DNA of 64,000 bases from an uncultured bacterium (GTDB taxonomy: Bacteria > Actinomycetota > Coriobacteriia > Coriobacteriales > Coriobacteriaceae), in contig CAJMLY010000002.1 in NCBI GenBank assembly GCA_905214425.1, positions 124,001 to 188,000 of the forward strand. The letters run 5' to 3'. The notes under the pieces are model-generated. The model had not been told where the DNA came from. It searched no databases and saw only the letters and a list, made by a program, of their open reading frames with translations. Below, piece after piece: positions 1 to 8,997 of this stretch; position 1 is the stretch's first letter; each line of letters begins with the position of its first letter. Position numbers and translations under genes: made by a program.

Positions 1-519
1 TATCACGGACCCAACCAGGCCATGGGGCTGTCGTTCTCGGTCCCCGCAACGCAAACCAAGTTGCCGCCGAGTCTGCGCAACATCTATAAGGAACTCAAAG
101 CCGATCTGGGTTGCCCCATTCCCGCCACGGGAGACCTAACACCATGGGCACAGCAGGGCGTCCTGCTCCTCAACACTACGCTCACCGTGCGCGAGCATGC
201 CGCCAACTCGCACGCCAAACTAGGCTGGAGCACCCTGACCGACTACGTTATCGAACGCTGCTGTCAGCTGCCCCAACCGGTCGTCTTTTTGGCATGGGGC
301 CGCTTTGCCCAACAGATGGTCGAAGGCAAGCTCGCCGCGACCGGCGCGGGCAAGGCAACCGGCAAGTTCTGCCTGGCGTCCACGCACCCCTCGCCGCTTT
401 CGGCCAACCGTGCCACGGCAGAACTCCCCGCTTTTATGGGGTCGCGCCCCTTCTCGGCAGCCAATCGGCTACTCGAACAGCACGGCTCGACCCCCGTCAA
501 CTGGATTTGCCTCGGCTAA
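1..519 (+). CDS. ung: Uracil-DNA glycosylase, family 1 (5'-truncated by window)
   Basis: This gene removes uracil from DNA in base excision repair. The reading frame is open from base 1 and begins inside the active-site motif: the first residues are YHGPNQA, so the preceding GQDP with the catalytic aspartate lies before the window. Family motifs follow in the right order: LLLNTTLTVR near the middle and HPSPLSANR, which carries the catalytic histidine, near the C-terminus. The protein ends at residue 172 of the visible part, as expected for Ung. It converges on the SDR gene downstream across a shared hairpin. The identity is secure; only the N-terminus is missing because of the window edge. 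Confidence 0.95.
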   Translation, partial: YHGPNQAMGLSFSVPATQTKLPPSLRNIYKELKADLGCPIPATGDLTPWAQQGVLLLNTTLTVREHAANSHAKLGWSTLTDYVIERCCQLPQPVVFLAWGRFAQQMVEGKLAATGAGKATGKFCLASTHPSPLSANRATAELPAFMGSRPFSAANRLLEQHGSTPVNWICLG

Positions 520-534
520 AAATCGATACATCAA

Positions 535-568
535 AAACGCGCCCGACGGCTTTCCATCGGACGCGTTT
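535..568. terminator. Bidirectional hairpin terminator between ung and SDR gene
   Basis: An interrupted inverted repeat has arms AAACGCG-CCGA-GG and CC-TCGG-CGCGTTT with a CTTT loop. It sits between two convergent genes and reads TTT or AAA at its edges, so it can end transcription from both sides. Confidence 0.7.
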
Positions 569-569
569 C

Positions 570-1250
570 CTATTCGGGCCAAATAAATTGTGTGCGGCCG
601 GCCTCGCCGCCATCGATCAGCAGGCTCTGCCCGGTCATAAACCGGTTGGTCACGCCCACAAAGTAGATCCACTCGGCGATCTCTTGGGCGGTGGCCCAGC
701 GCTTAAGCGGCGTGAGCTCCATAATCTGGTTCCACAGGTGCTCGTCTTCCATCACACAACGGTTGAGCGGCGTGATAACGCCACCCGGGTCCACACTGTT
801 GGCGATGGCCTGCGGCGCCAGGCGGTTTGCAAGGTTCTTGGTGTAGGCGATAACGCCGCCCTTGCTAGCAGCATAGGCGGGAAACTCCGATCCCGTATGC
901 CCGCTCGCCGACCCCACATTGACCACGGATTTAATAGCCGGCGCCGGCTTGGCGGCGAGCCCCTCCCCCACAAAGGCGTAGCGCTCGGTCACGTTGATGG
1001 TTCCACACAGGTTGGCGGCGATGTCGTCGGCCGAATCCTGCGTACCGGCAACGTTGACGATTACCTGGGGTTCAAGGTCAACTGGAAACGAGTCCGGCTC
1101 GCGGACGTCAACGATCAGATGGCGGTAGCGCTCGTGTTCGATCGCCGCCGGCAGCAGATCAAAGCCCACGACCTCGTGGCCCTCGTCCAAAAAGCGCTGC
1201 ACGCACGCGGCTCCGATACCGCCCGAAGCGCCCGTGATCAAAACCCGCAT
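570..1250 (-). CDS. Short-chain dehydrogenase/reductase (SDR) family oxidoreductase
   Basis: This is an NAD(P)-dependent Rossmann-fold oxidoreductase of 226 residues. The cofactor motif TGASGGIG lies near residues 6-13, a variant NVAG replaces the usual NNAG, and the catalytic pair appears as YAASK. The C-terminal LLIDGG is typical of classical SDRs. The ATG start is preceded by AGGAG at good spacing. The gene starts only 9 bases after the VUT transporter gene ends, so the two probably form one operon. The substrate cannot be told from sequence. It is slightly short for the family (about 250 residues). Confidence 0.85.
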   Translation of the reverse strand: MRVLITGASGGIGAACVQRFLDEGHEVVGFDLLPAAIEHERYRHLIVDVREPDSFPVDLEPQVIVNVAGTQDSADDIAANLCGTINVTERYAFVGEGLAAKPAPAIKSVVNVGSASGHTGSEFPAYAASKGGVIAYTKNLANRLAPQAIANSVDPGGVITPLNRCVMEDEHLWNQIMELTPLKRWATAQEIAEWIYFVGVTNRFMTGQSLLIDGGEAGRTQFIWPE

Positions 1251-1259
1251 ACTTGCTCC

Positions 1260-1982
1260 TTAGGCGGTTGCGTGGCGCTCGAGGTACTCGGAGCCCACAT
1301 TCTCACGCTCCCAGCCGCGCACGACCTTGTAGCCCACGGGGCTCAGGAAGACCTCGCACAGCAGCTCGGCGACGGCACCCGTCAGCGAGCACATAAGGAC
1401 CTGCACCCAGGTCCAACCAAAGAACGTGTGGCTCACCACAATGGCAAAGACCAGGTTGTCGATAAACTGGCCAACGCCCGTGGACACATAGGAACGGAAG
1501 GCGAAGCTCGCAAAGTTATTCTTTTTGAGCATACGGCCGAGCGACTGGTTGAGCGTGGAGTTAACCACGGCAGAAACGAGCATTGCCAGCGAAGAGCCCA
1601 GTACCACGTACCAGGTGCCGCCGATGGTGGCGTTAAGGGCAGTGTTGACCTCGATCATGCCGGTGTCGTAGTAGGCACCCCACATACCGGGCGTGAGCGA
1701 GCATGCCCAAAAGCACAGGCTCACGGCCAGGTTAACCAGCAGCGCGAGGATAGAGATTTTGATGGATGCCTTGGCACCAAAACGCTTGCAGATCATGTCC
1801 TGGCACAAAAACGAGACCCAGCTCACCACAAAGCCGCAATCGAGTGCCAAATACGGCAGACTGATGAGCTCTTTGTTGGCCAGCAGGTTCATCATGATGA
1901 CACTCACGAAAAACAGTGAAACCGTTGCCGCGGGAATGCTCCGCAACAGGACCTTGTAGTCCTCCATGACCTTCTTGATCAT
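1260..1982 (-). CDS. VUT family (DUF165/YhhQ-like) putative queuosine precursor transporter
   Basis: A 240-residue polytopic membrane protein with about six hydrophobic segments. It has the family features FVVSWVSFLCQDMICKRFGAKA in the N-terminal half (residues about 51-72) and GQFIDNLVFAIV in the C-terminal half. The E. coli member YhhQ imports queuosine precursors such as preQ0 and preQ1, and that role is inferred here. The ATG has a strong AAAGGAG ribosome site. A promoter and a hairpin-bearing leader lie upstream, and an SDR gene follows in the same operon. Confidence 0.85.
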   Translation of the reverse strand: MIKKVMEDYKVLLRSIPAATVSLFFVSVIMMNLLANKELISLPYLALDCGFVVSWVSFLCQDMICKRFGAKASIKISILALLVNLAVSLCFWACSLTPGMWGAYYDTGMIEVNTALNATIGGTWYVVLGSSLAMLVSAVVNSTLNQSLGRMLKKNNFASFAFRSYVSTGVGQFIDNLVFAIVVSHTFFGWTWVQVLMCSLTGAVAELLCEVFLSPVGYKVVRGWERENVGSEYLERHATA

Positions 1983-2009
1983 TATGTACTCCTTTGGTTT
2001 TAGGTTTAA

Positions 2010-2038
2010 CGAGCAGGATATCGGACCCGAACTGCTCG
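2010..2038 (-). promoter_or_regulatory. Leader hairpin before the VUT transporter gene
   Basis: In the roughly 80-base leader, CGAGCAG pairs with CTGCTCG and an inner TCGG pairs with CCGA. The hairpin ends about 12-16 bases before the AAAGGAG ribosome site. Queuosine-precursor transporters are often under preQ1 riboswitches, but I cannot match this to a preQ1 class by eye. Confidence 0.4.
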
Positions 2039-2067
2039 GACGCCCCGGTCTTGAGACGACGGTGGGT

Positions 2068-2096
2068 ATGATAGCCGCTCACACGGCATCAGGCAA
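2068..2096 (-). promoter_or_regulatory. Sigma-70-type promoter of the VUT/SDR operon
   Basis: On the minus strand TTGCCT is followed after 17 bases by TATCAT. The predicted start lies about 80 bases before the VUT start codon. Confidence 0.5.
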
Positions 2097-2138
2097 GCAA
2101 ACGGCGCGGCAGCCCCGCAGGGCCACCGCGCCGATGCG

Positions 2139-3752
<1,614 letters not shown>

Positions 3753-3896
3753 GCGGATCCTTTCTTGCATTGAGTGCATTACGTCGTTGTAACCGCACTA
3801 TTGTAGCCGCGAAATGCTGCAGCAGGGCACCTATCAGGACAAATTCATCAGTTGGGGCCTAGGTAGCAGTCGATGGCGGCACTCCGCAGCAGTTCG

Positions 3897-4193
3897 TCTC
3901 GATCTGTAACATCTAGACGGTTTTTGAACCTCTACCTGTTACAGATTTAGACAAACAGGTGGACGTCCCAGAAAGATCTCGATCTGTAACATCTAGCCAC
4001 TCAAAACGGGTCCATCTGTTACAGATTGAGATATAAGGATAGACAGGTGGCCAATGTCTCGATCTATAAACATCTAGCAGCCAAAAACTTCTCCAGTTGT
4101 TACAGATTGAGACAACCAGGTAGGGCCCGCCAGCAAAATCTCAATCTGTAACAGGTAGCCGTCCAAATCGGTTCCAGATGTTACAGATTGAGA
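3897..4193. repeat. Four-unit array of long hairpins with 80-bp period
   Basis: Four imperfect inverted repeats of about 56 bp start at 3897, 3977, 4057 and 4139. Each runs from TCTCGATCTGTAACATCTAG (or a close variant) to TGTTACAGATTGAGA, with arms separated by about 16-20 bases. The three linkers are 24-26 bp and share CAGGTGG or a close variant. The array fills the gap between the divergent prfC and gntR genes. No reading frame crosses it convincingly. Confidence 0.9.
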
Positions 4194-4243
4194 TGAATGA
4201 ACGGGCGGACAATCCCTATTTGCCTCTTGCGTAACTGTGCATA

Positions 4244-4277
4244 GTGTATATATACTGTGCTTACCGGTTATATACAC
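4244..4277. promoter_or_regulatory. Inverted repeat, probable GntR operator
   Basis: GTGTATATA at 4244-4252 is matched by TATATACAC at 4269-4277, just upstream of the GntR start at 4305. The position and symmetry suit autoregulation by the adjacent regulator; this is an inference. Confidence 0.55.
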
Positions 4278-4304
4278 GTGTAGTTCAACAGCTAAGGAGC
4301 CGCT

Positions 4305-4685
4305 GTGGACATCATCCTATCCAATTCGAGCGATAAGCCCATCTACGAACAGATATCCTCGCAAGTCAAAGCTCAGATCCTTTCGGGCACGCTCGCTGCG
4401 GGAGCCAAACTCCCCAGCATCCGTGCACTCGCGAGCGACCTTGGCGTGAGCGTCATCACCACCAAGCGCGCCTACGCCGACCTGGAGCAGCTCGGGTTTA
4501 TCTGCACCGTGCAGGGCAAGGGCTGTTTTGTCGCCGATGGCAACCAAGAGCTCTTGCGCGAAAACCAGCTCTGCCATATCGAAGAGTTGCTTGCGAAAGC
4601 GGCAAGCCAAGCCGAAGTCTTGGGCGTCACGCGCGACAAGCTGCACGAAATGCTCGACCTGGTAGCCCCCGAAACCATGCAGTAG
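4305..4685 (+). CDS. GntR family (YtrA-like) transcriptional regulator
   Basis: A 126-residue DNA-binding regulator with an N-terminal winged helix-turn-helix (residues about 11-77) including the typical PSIRALASDLGVSVITTKRAY. The remaining short C-terminal helix region is too small for a ligand-binding domain, as in the YtrA subfamily, which usually represses an adjacent ABC transporter operon. The start is GTG with AAGGAG five bases upstream. The ABC ATPase and permease genes follow directly in the same direction, and a palindrome sits in the promoter region. Confidence 0.9.
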   Translation: MDIILSNSSDKPIYEQISSQVKAQILSGTLAAGAKLPSIRALASDLGVSVITTKRAYADLEQLGFICTVQGKGCFVADGNQELLRENQLCHIEELLAKAASQAEVLGVTRDKLHEMLDLVAPETMQ

Positions 4686-4708
4686 CCATCTGCAAGAAAG
4701 GCTATACC

Positions 4709-5590
4709 ATGCAAAACTTGCTAGAACTCAAAGGCATCTCACGCCGTGTGAGCGACCGTTTTTCGCTGCGTGATGTCACGCTCGCTGTGGAGACCGGCCA
4801 GATTGTCGGCTTTGTGGGTGCCAACGGTGCCGGCAAAACAACGACGATTCGAGCTGCTCTCGGGCTTGTAAAGCTCGATGCCGGCGAAGTGCACCTGTTT
4901 GGGCAGCGCTGTGGTGCCGGCGCGCCCGATGAAACGCAGCGCCATCTACGCTCCCGCGTCGGTCTTGTCCTGGACACGTGCCCCTTCCCCTCCACGCTCA
5001 AGGTGGGCCAGATCGAGTCGCTCGTAGGCCCGGCGTACCCCACGTGGGACCGCGAAACGTTCGCCGGATTCATCAACCGATTTGGCCTCGATCCCAAGAC
5101 AAAGGTCAAGGACCTCTCCCGCGGCATGGGCATGAAACTGCAGCTTGCCTGTGCACTCAGCCACAATGCCAAGCTGCTCGTTTTGGACGAAGCCACCGCG
5201 GGCCTCGATCCCATGGCACGCGAGGAACTGCTTGATGAGCTGCTTGCCTTTGTCGCCGACGGCCAGCACAGTGTGCTGCTCTCGAGCCACATTACGTCCG
5301 ACCTCGATCGCACCGCTGATCGCGTCATCTGCATCGATAATGGCTCGATTATTTTTGACCTGCCGCGCGAGGACATTACCGACCGCGCCGGCATCGCCCA
5401 CTGCACCCAAGCACAGGCCGCCGAGCTTATGGCTTGCGTCGAAGGCGCCCGTGCCGTCCACCACGCCTATAGCGTGGACGTGCTCGTGCCCAACCGTTGC
5501 GAAACGCTCGAGGCCTTCCCCGAGATTCCCTGCGATCGGGCAACCATTGATGACTATCTTCGCTTCACGCTGAAAGGGGCTTCGAAATGA
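4709..5590 (+). CDS. ABC transporter ATP-binding protein (YtrB/BcrA-like)
   Basis: A 293-residue ATPase subunit. Walker A is GANGAGKTT (residues about 35-43), the signature is the divergent LSRGMGMKL, Walker B is LLVLDEATAGLDP, and the switch histidine is in LLSSHIT. It belongs to the group with YtrB and BcrA, which handle peptides, antibiotics or unknown envelope substrates. It is preceded by AGAAAGG and overlaps the permease gene by ATGA, so the two are translationally coupled. The substrate is unknown. Confidence 0.9.
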   Translation: MQNLLELKGISRRVSDRFSLRDVTLAVETGQIVGFVGANGAGKTTTIRAALGLVKLDAGEVHLFGQRCGAGAPDETQRHLRSRVGLVLDTCPFPSTLKVGQIESLVGPAYPTWDRETFAGFINRFGLDPKTKVKDLSRGMGMKLQLACALSHNAKLLVLDEATAGLDPMAREELLDELLAFVADGQHSVLLSSHITSDLDRTADRVICIDNGSIIFDLPREDITDRAGIAHCTQAQAAELMACVEGARAVHHAYSVDVLVPNRCETLEAFPEIPCDRATIDDYLRFTLKGASK

Positions 5591-6285
5591 AACGCGCCTT
5601 TATGTCCGAGCTCGCCATCGCTCGCTCGCTTATCCCGAGTATTGCGGGCGTCGGCTTGTTCATCTTCGTTGTGCTGACGCTCGCCAACGCGTCGGATGGC
5701 GATTCCGGTATGAGCGCCGGCGCCTGCGCCGTCAGCGCCATGTCGCCCATCATGGTCATGAACTCACTGGCCGGTTTCGACAATCAAAACGGTTGGGAGC
5801 GCTACCGGGCAACGCTGCCCTTCTCGCGCAAAGACATCATCTGCGCACGCTACCTGAGCGTTATTGTCTTCTCCGCCGTCATGGCATGTGCAGCTACGCT
5901 TTTGAGTGTCGTCGCCATCCCGCTCTTCAACAGCGCGGGCATTCCTTCGACAGGACAGACGGTCTTTGAAATCGCAATCGCCTCCGCCGCATCGACGCTC
6001 ATCTCCCTCATGATGGTGTTTTTGGCACAGCCGCTGTTCTTTCGCTTTGGACACATGGAGGCGCTGCGCCTATCCGTTGGCTTGTTTGCCCTGCTCTGGT
6101 GCCTTGCCATTGCCACGTTGAGCTCCTCCAACCCCATCAGTAACTGGCTCATGTCGATTGCCGGAGCGAATCCCGATCCCGCCGTCCTTGGCTGCCTGTG
6201 TGCAGGAATTGCAGTATTGGCGCTCGCACTATGTGCAATCAGCTGCGCTGTCAGCACCAAGGTCTATCGAGCACGCGATCTGTAG
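5587..6285 (+). CDS. ABC-2 type transporter permease
   Basis: A 232-residue membrane protein with about six hydrophobic segments, overlapping the ATPase stop codon by four bases. It resembles the ABC2_membrane_5-like permeases that pair with YtrA-type regulators. The segment NGWERYRATLPFSRKDIICARYL (residues about 60-82) is a conserved cytoplasmic loop of that group. With one ATPase and one permease gene, the exporter would be assembled as homodimers. Confidence 0.85.
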   Translation: MKRAFMSELAIARSLIPSIAGVGLFIFVVLTLANASDGDSGMSAGACAVSAMSPIMVMNSLAGFDNQNGWERYRATLPFSRKDIICARYLSVIVFSAVMACAATLLSVVAIPLFNSAGIPSTGQTVFEIAIASAASTLISLMMVFLAQPLFFRFGHMEALRLSVGLFALLWCLAIATLSSSNPISNWLMSIAGANPDPAVLGCLCAGIAVLALALCAISCAVSTKVYRARDL

Positions 6286-6375
6286 CCACGCGAGTCTCAA
6301 TCCACGAAGGGCGCGATCGCCGCCCCTCCCCGCAAATCCGTGGCAAACGGCATGTCCCTGGCGTGCGCCACCGTA

Positions 6376-7680
6376 CTACTTGCGCAGCGGCTTGGGTAGC
6401 GGGATACCGGCGGCGATGACAGCCGCAATGATCATGCAGACGATACCCTTGAGTGGGAAGCACATGAGCAGCAGGCCCACGACCATAACCGGCTGGCGCA
6501 TGACGGCGCCCATCGTCGATGCCGTGCAGACGGCGACGCAAAAGACCGGATCGGCGCCGGTGAGGATAGCAAGGCCATAGCCCAGGCTCACACCCGAGAA
6601 GATAACCGGGAAGAAGTGGCCGCCACGCCAACCAAGGTTGATGAGGGCGGGCGTCAGCATGGCCTTAACAAGACCGGTCGCGATAAGCACGCCGGCGGGG
6701 ATGGTCAGATAGGTCTCCATGAGCACGTCGGCCTGGGTCTCGCCGGCAAACATGGTGTAGGGCAGGACCGTGCCGCAGATGGCGAGCGCCAGACCGGCCA
6801 GCATGGCTTTGACGACAGGGCGCGCCCCTATTGCATGAGCAAGCGCTTCGCTCGCGTGCTCAGAGACAAAGTACAGCCAGCCGCAGATTGTTCCGATCAG
6901 CGACAGAGGGATGAGCCAGATAAGCTCCAGATTGCCCACCACGGCAGCCTCGAACCTCGGCATACCCATGCCGCCGCCCATGAGCTGGCCGAGCAGCAGG
7001 TAGGTGCCCAGGCCGCCAGCAATCGCGATGCCGTAAACCACGGTCTTTTGCGCCTTGGGCAGCCTGATGGTGATCTCACCGGATTCGGAATCCTCACCAT
7101 CGCCGGCACCCTGGCCGTCAGCACTTCCGGCAAGCGGCGCCACAAAGCCAAACACGGGCGCGGTAAAGAGCGCCGTCAGAGCAGCCTGGGTGCCCAGCAG
7201 CGTGAGCTCCCTAAACTCGGCGCCAAAGCGACGCATACGGTCGCCGACCCAGCTGCAGAGACCTGCGATAACGCCGGTCAGACCGGCCTCCGGTCCAATA
7301 CTTCCACCAAACAGCAGCGGCAGCAATGCCGCGAGCGAAAGCTTGCCCAGGTTGTCGTACGGGTAGCGCCCGTCTTGCTTAACCTTTGCCATCACCTGGT
7401 TGAGGTCATCGGTCTTGATGCCCGTCATCTTTTCGTATAGGCCAATCACCAAGCCGCCCAACAGGCAAACGAAAAACGGGTACGGCAAAAAGCCAAACGG
7501 GCCGCTGGCGAGTTCGGGCGAAGAGACACCCAGCATATGCGGGACCTCGGTCCACAAATAATCAATACCGTGCTCCATCGCAAAGAAGAATAGCCAGACT
7601 GCAGCACCCGCGAGTGCACCGGTCACAGCAACGCTGACCAAAAACAGCGCGCGGTTTGTGGGTTTGGCAAGGTTATCCAT
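6376..7680 (-). CDS. Chloride channel/transporter (ClC) family protein
   Basis: A 434-residue membrane protein with about ten hydrophobic segments. It shows the ClC filter motifs FGGSIGPEAGLTG, corresponding to the G(K/R)EGP region with the gating glutamate, and GGHFFP, corresponding to GxFxP. It is closest in appearance to the YfeO-like ion channel branch. A charged insert (residues about 190-205, rich in D, G and E) lies between the two halves. The ATG is preceded by GGGAGG. It is transcribed alone, and whether it is a channel or a proton antiporter cannot be told. Confidence 0.85.
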   Translation of the reverse strand: MDNLAKPTNRALFLVSVAVTGALAGAAVWLFFFAMEHGIDYLWTEVPHMLGVSSPELASGPFGFLPYPFFVCLLGGLVIGLYEKMTGIKTDDLNQVMAKVKQDGRYPYDNLGKLSLAALLPLLFGGSIGPEAGLTGVIAGLCSWVGDRMRRFGAEFRELTLLGTQAALTALFTAPVFGFVAPLAGSADGQGAGDGEDSESGEITIRLPKAQKTVVYGIAIAGGLGTYLLLGQLMGGGMGMPRFEAAVVGNLELIWLIPLSLIGTICGWLYFVSEHASEALAHAIGARPVVKAMLAGLALAICGTVLPYTMFAGETQADVLMETYLTIPAGVLIATGLVKAMLTPALINLGWRGGHFFPVIFSGVSLGYGLAILTGADPVFCVAVCTASTMGAVMRQPVMVVGLLLMCFPLKGIVCMIIAAVIAAGIPLPKPLRK

Positions 7681-7805
7681 CGGGTCCTCCCGCGGTCAAA
7701 GTCGACATAGATACATTTTATTGTAGAGCGCGCGTTGCCCGAACGAGCCAACCGTCTGCGCCGCAAACGGCACCATTGGGAGCCATGGTGGGGCAGGCTC
7801 AAGGC

Positions 7806-8339
7806 TTATCCGTTGATAATCGAGGCAATCTCGCGCAAATCGTCGGCAAAGTAGATGCCGTGCTGGCGCTTCAGGCTCGAAAGCCCCTTATCAATCATGT
7901 GCCCGAGCAGCGCCTTGAGGTCGTTGTAGTAACCGTTCAGGTTGTACAAAATGCACGGCGCATCGAGATACCCCAACGACACGGCGGACATGACCTCGGC
8001 AATCTCCTCGAGCGTGCCCGTCCCACCGGGAAAGGCGATGAACGCATCGCCGAGCTCAATCATCTTGGCCTTGCGCTCGGCCATATCGCTCGTCACGATA
8101 AGGTCGTCGATACCGTCATGCTGAAACTCGGCCTCGATAAAAAAGCTCGGCTCCACGCCCGTCACATGTCCGCCAGCATCGAGCACGCTATCGGCGAGCG
8201 CGCCCATCAGGCCCGATTTGGACCCGCCGTATACCAACGCGTGGCCGTTGGTGCCAATCCAGTTGCCCAGCTCCTGTACCGCAAGTAGAAACGCCGGGTC
8301 ATTACCGACGCTGGCACCCAGATACACGGTGATATTCAT
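7806..8339 (-). CDS. LOG family protein (TIGR00730 Rossmann-fold)
   Basis: A 177-residue protein of the LOG family, whose members cleave cytokinin riboside monophosphate or related nucleotides. The hallmark PGGTGTLEE is present, together with VYGGSKSGLMG, the usual GGG-GLMG-type motif. I chose the ATG at 8339 because GAGGGGGA is well spaced before it; an upstream ATG at 8354 overlaps that ribosome site. The physiological substrate in gut Actinobacteria is unknown. Confidence 0.85.
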   Translation of the reverse strand: MNITVYLGASVGNDPAFLLAVQELGNWIGTNGHALVYGGSKSGLMGALADSVLDAGGHVTGVEPSFFIEAEFQHDGIDDLIVTSDMAERKAKMIELGDAFIAFPGGTGTLEEIAEVMSAVSLGYLDAPCILYNLNGYYNDLKALLGHMIDKGLSSLKRQHGIYFADDLREIASIING

Positions 8340-8374
8340 TTCAGTCCCCCTCATCGTGACGCGTGGCGCCCACT

Positions 8375-8800
8375 CTAGCGTTGGCGGCGGCGATATTCGC
8401 GCACGCGGCGCGACAGGTCGGCGAGCTCGTCACGATCGAGCTCTTCCAAATGCTCAAGATCGTCCATAAAGCGCGCCATGGTGTCCTTTTGGCGCAGCTT
8501 GATGAGCGTATTGCAGTAGTTCACCGCCACGCCCGTAAGCATGGCGATATAGAAGATACTGATGACGCTTAGGATGACGGTAATGCCGCGGGCAACCGGC
8601 GTTTCTGCCGGGATATCGCCAAAGCCGATCGTCGAGACCGTCTCAAAGCTAAACCAGAGACCATCACCAAAGGTGAGGGTCGTAGGCTCGGACAGCCAGA
8701 CAGCCGTCGAGCACAGCAGGTAAAAGATAAGAAACAGGCCCGTGATGCGTGCAAAGCCAGCCTGTCGCAGCACATCGGCAAGCGTCCTCAACCTGTTCAT
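8375..8800 (-). CDS. Two-TM potassium channel family protein
   Basis: A 141-residue ion channel subunit with one transmembrane helix (residues about 20-37), a pore loop with the K+ selectivity filter TIGFGD (57-62), a second helix (about 70-92) and a charged cytoplasmic tail rich in D, E and R. The start at 8800 has AAAGGG upstream; an in-frame ATG at 8821 is possible. It would work as a tetramer. It has no RCK domain. Confidence 0.9.
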   Translation of the reverse strand: MNRLRTLADVLRQAGFARITGLFLIFYLLCSTAVWLSEPTTLTFGDGLWFSFETVSTIGFGDIPAETPVARGITVILSVISIFYIAMLTGVAVNYCNTLIKLRQKDTMARFMDDLEHLEELDRDELADLSRRVREYRRRQR

Positions 8801-8852
8801 CGCGACCCTTTCCACGAACAACCAATCACGTTCGCTCGGTATTGTCCCACAA

Positions 8853-8910
8853 CCGGCAGTTAGGGACGTTCCTTTTGTGCCGGCAGAAAGGGACTGTCCC
8901 CAACTGCCGG
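8853..8910. repeat. GGGACGTTCC-type intergenic hairpin repeat
   Basis: CCGGCAGTTAGGGACGTTCC and its near-perfect inverse copy end in AAAGGGAC and CAACTGCCGG, with an 11-base loop. The same core occurs in hairpins at 19042-19095 and 20077-20103, so this is a multicopy intergenic element. Confidence 0.75.
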
Positions 8911-8997
8911 GCGGGACCGTTTAGCGGTGCAGCTGCCGACTGGGCAGGCCGAGCTGGTATCCTTATGCGGTAATGTCTCGATTCGTTAGGATTGCAT

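Noticed and set aside
2010..2060. Confident preQ1 riboswitch call
   Set aside because: The consensus loop and A-rich tail of the known classes are not seen; kept only as a candidate leader.
3897..4193. CRISPR array
   Set aside because: The repeated part is a 56-bp inverted repeat, the linkers resemble each other rather than being unique, and no cas gene is near.
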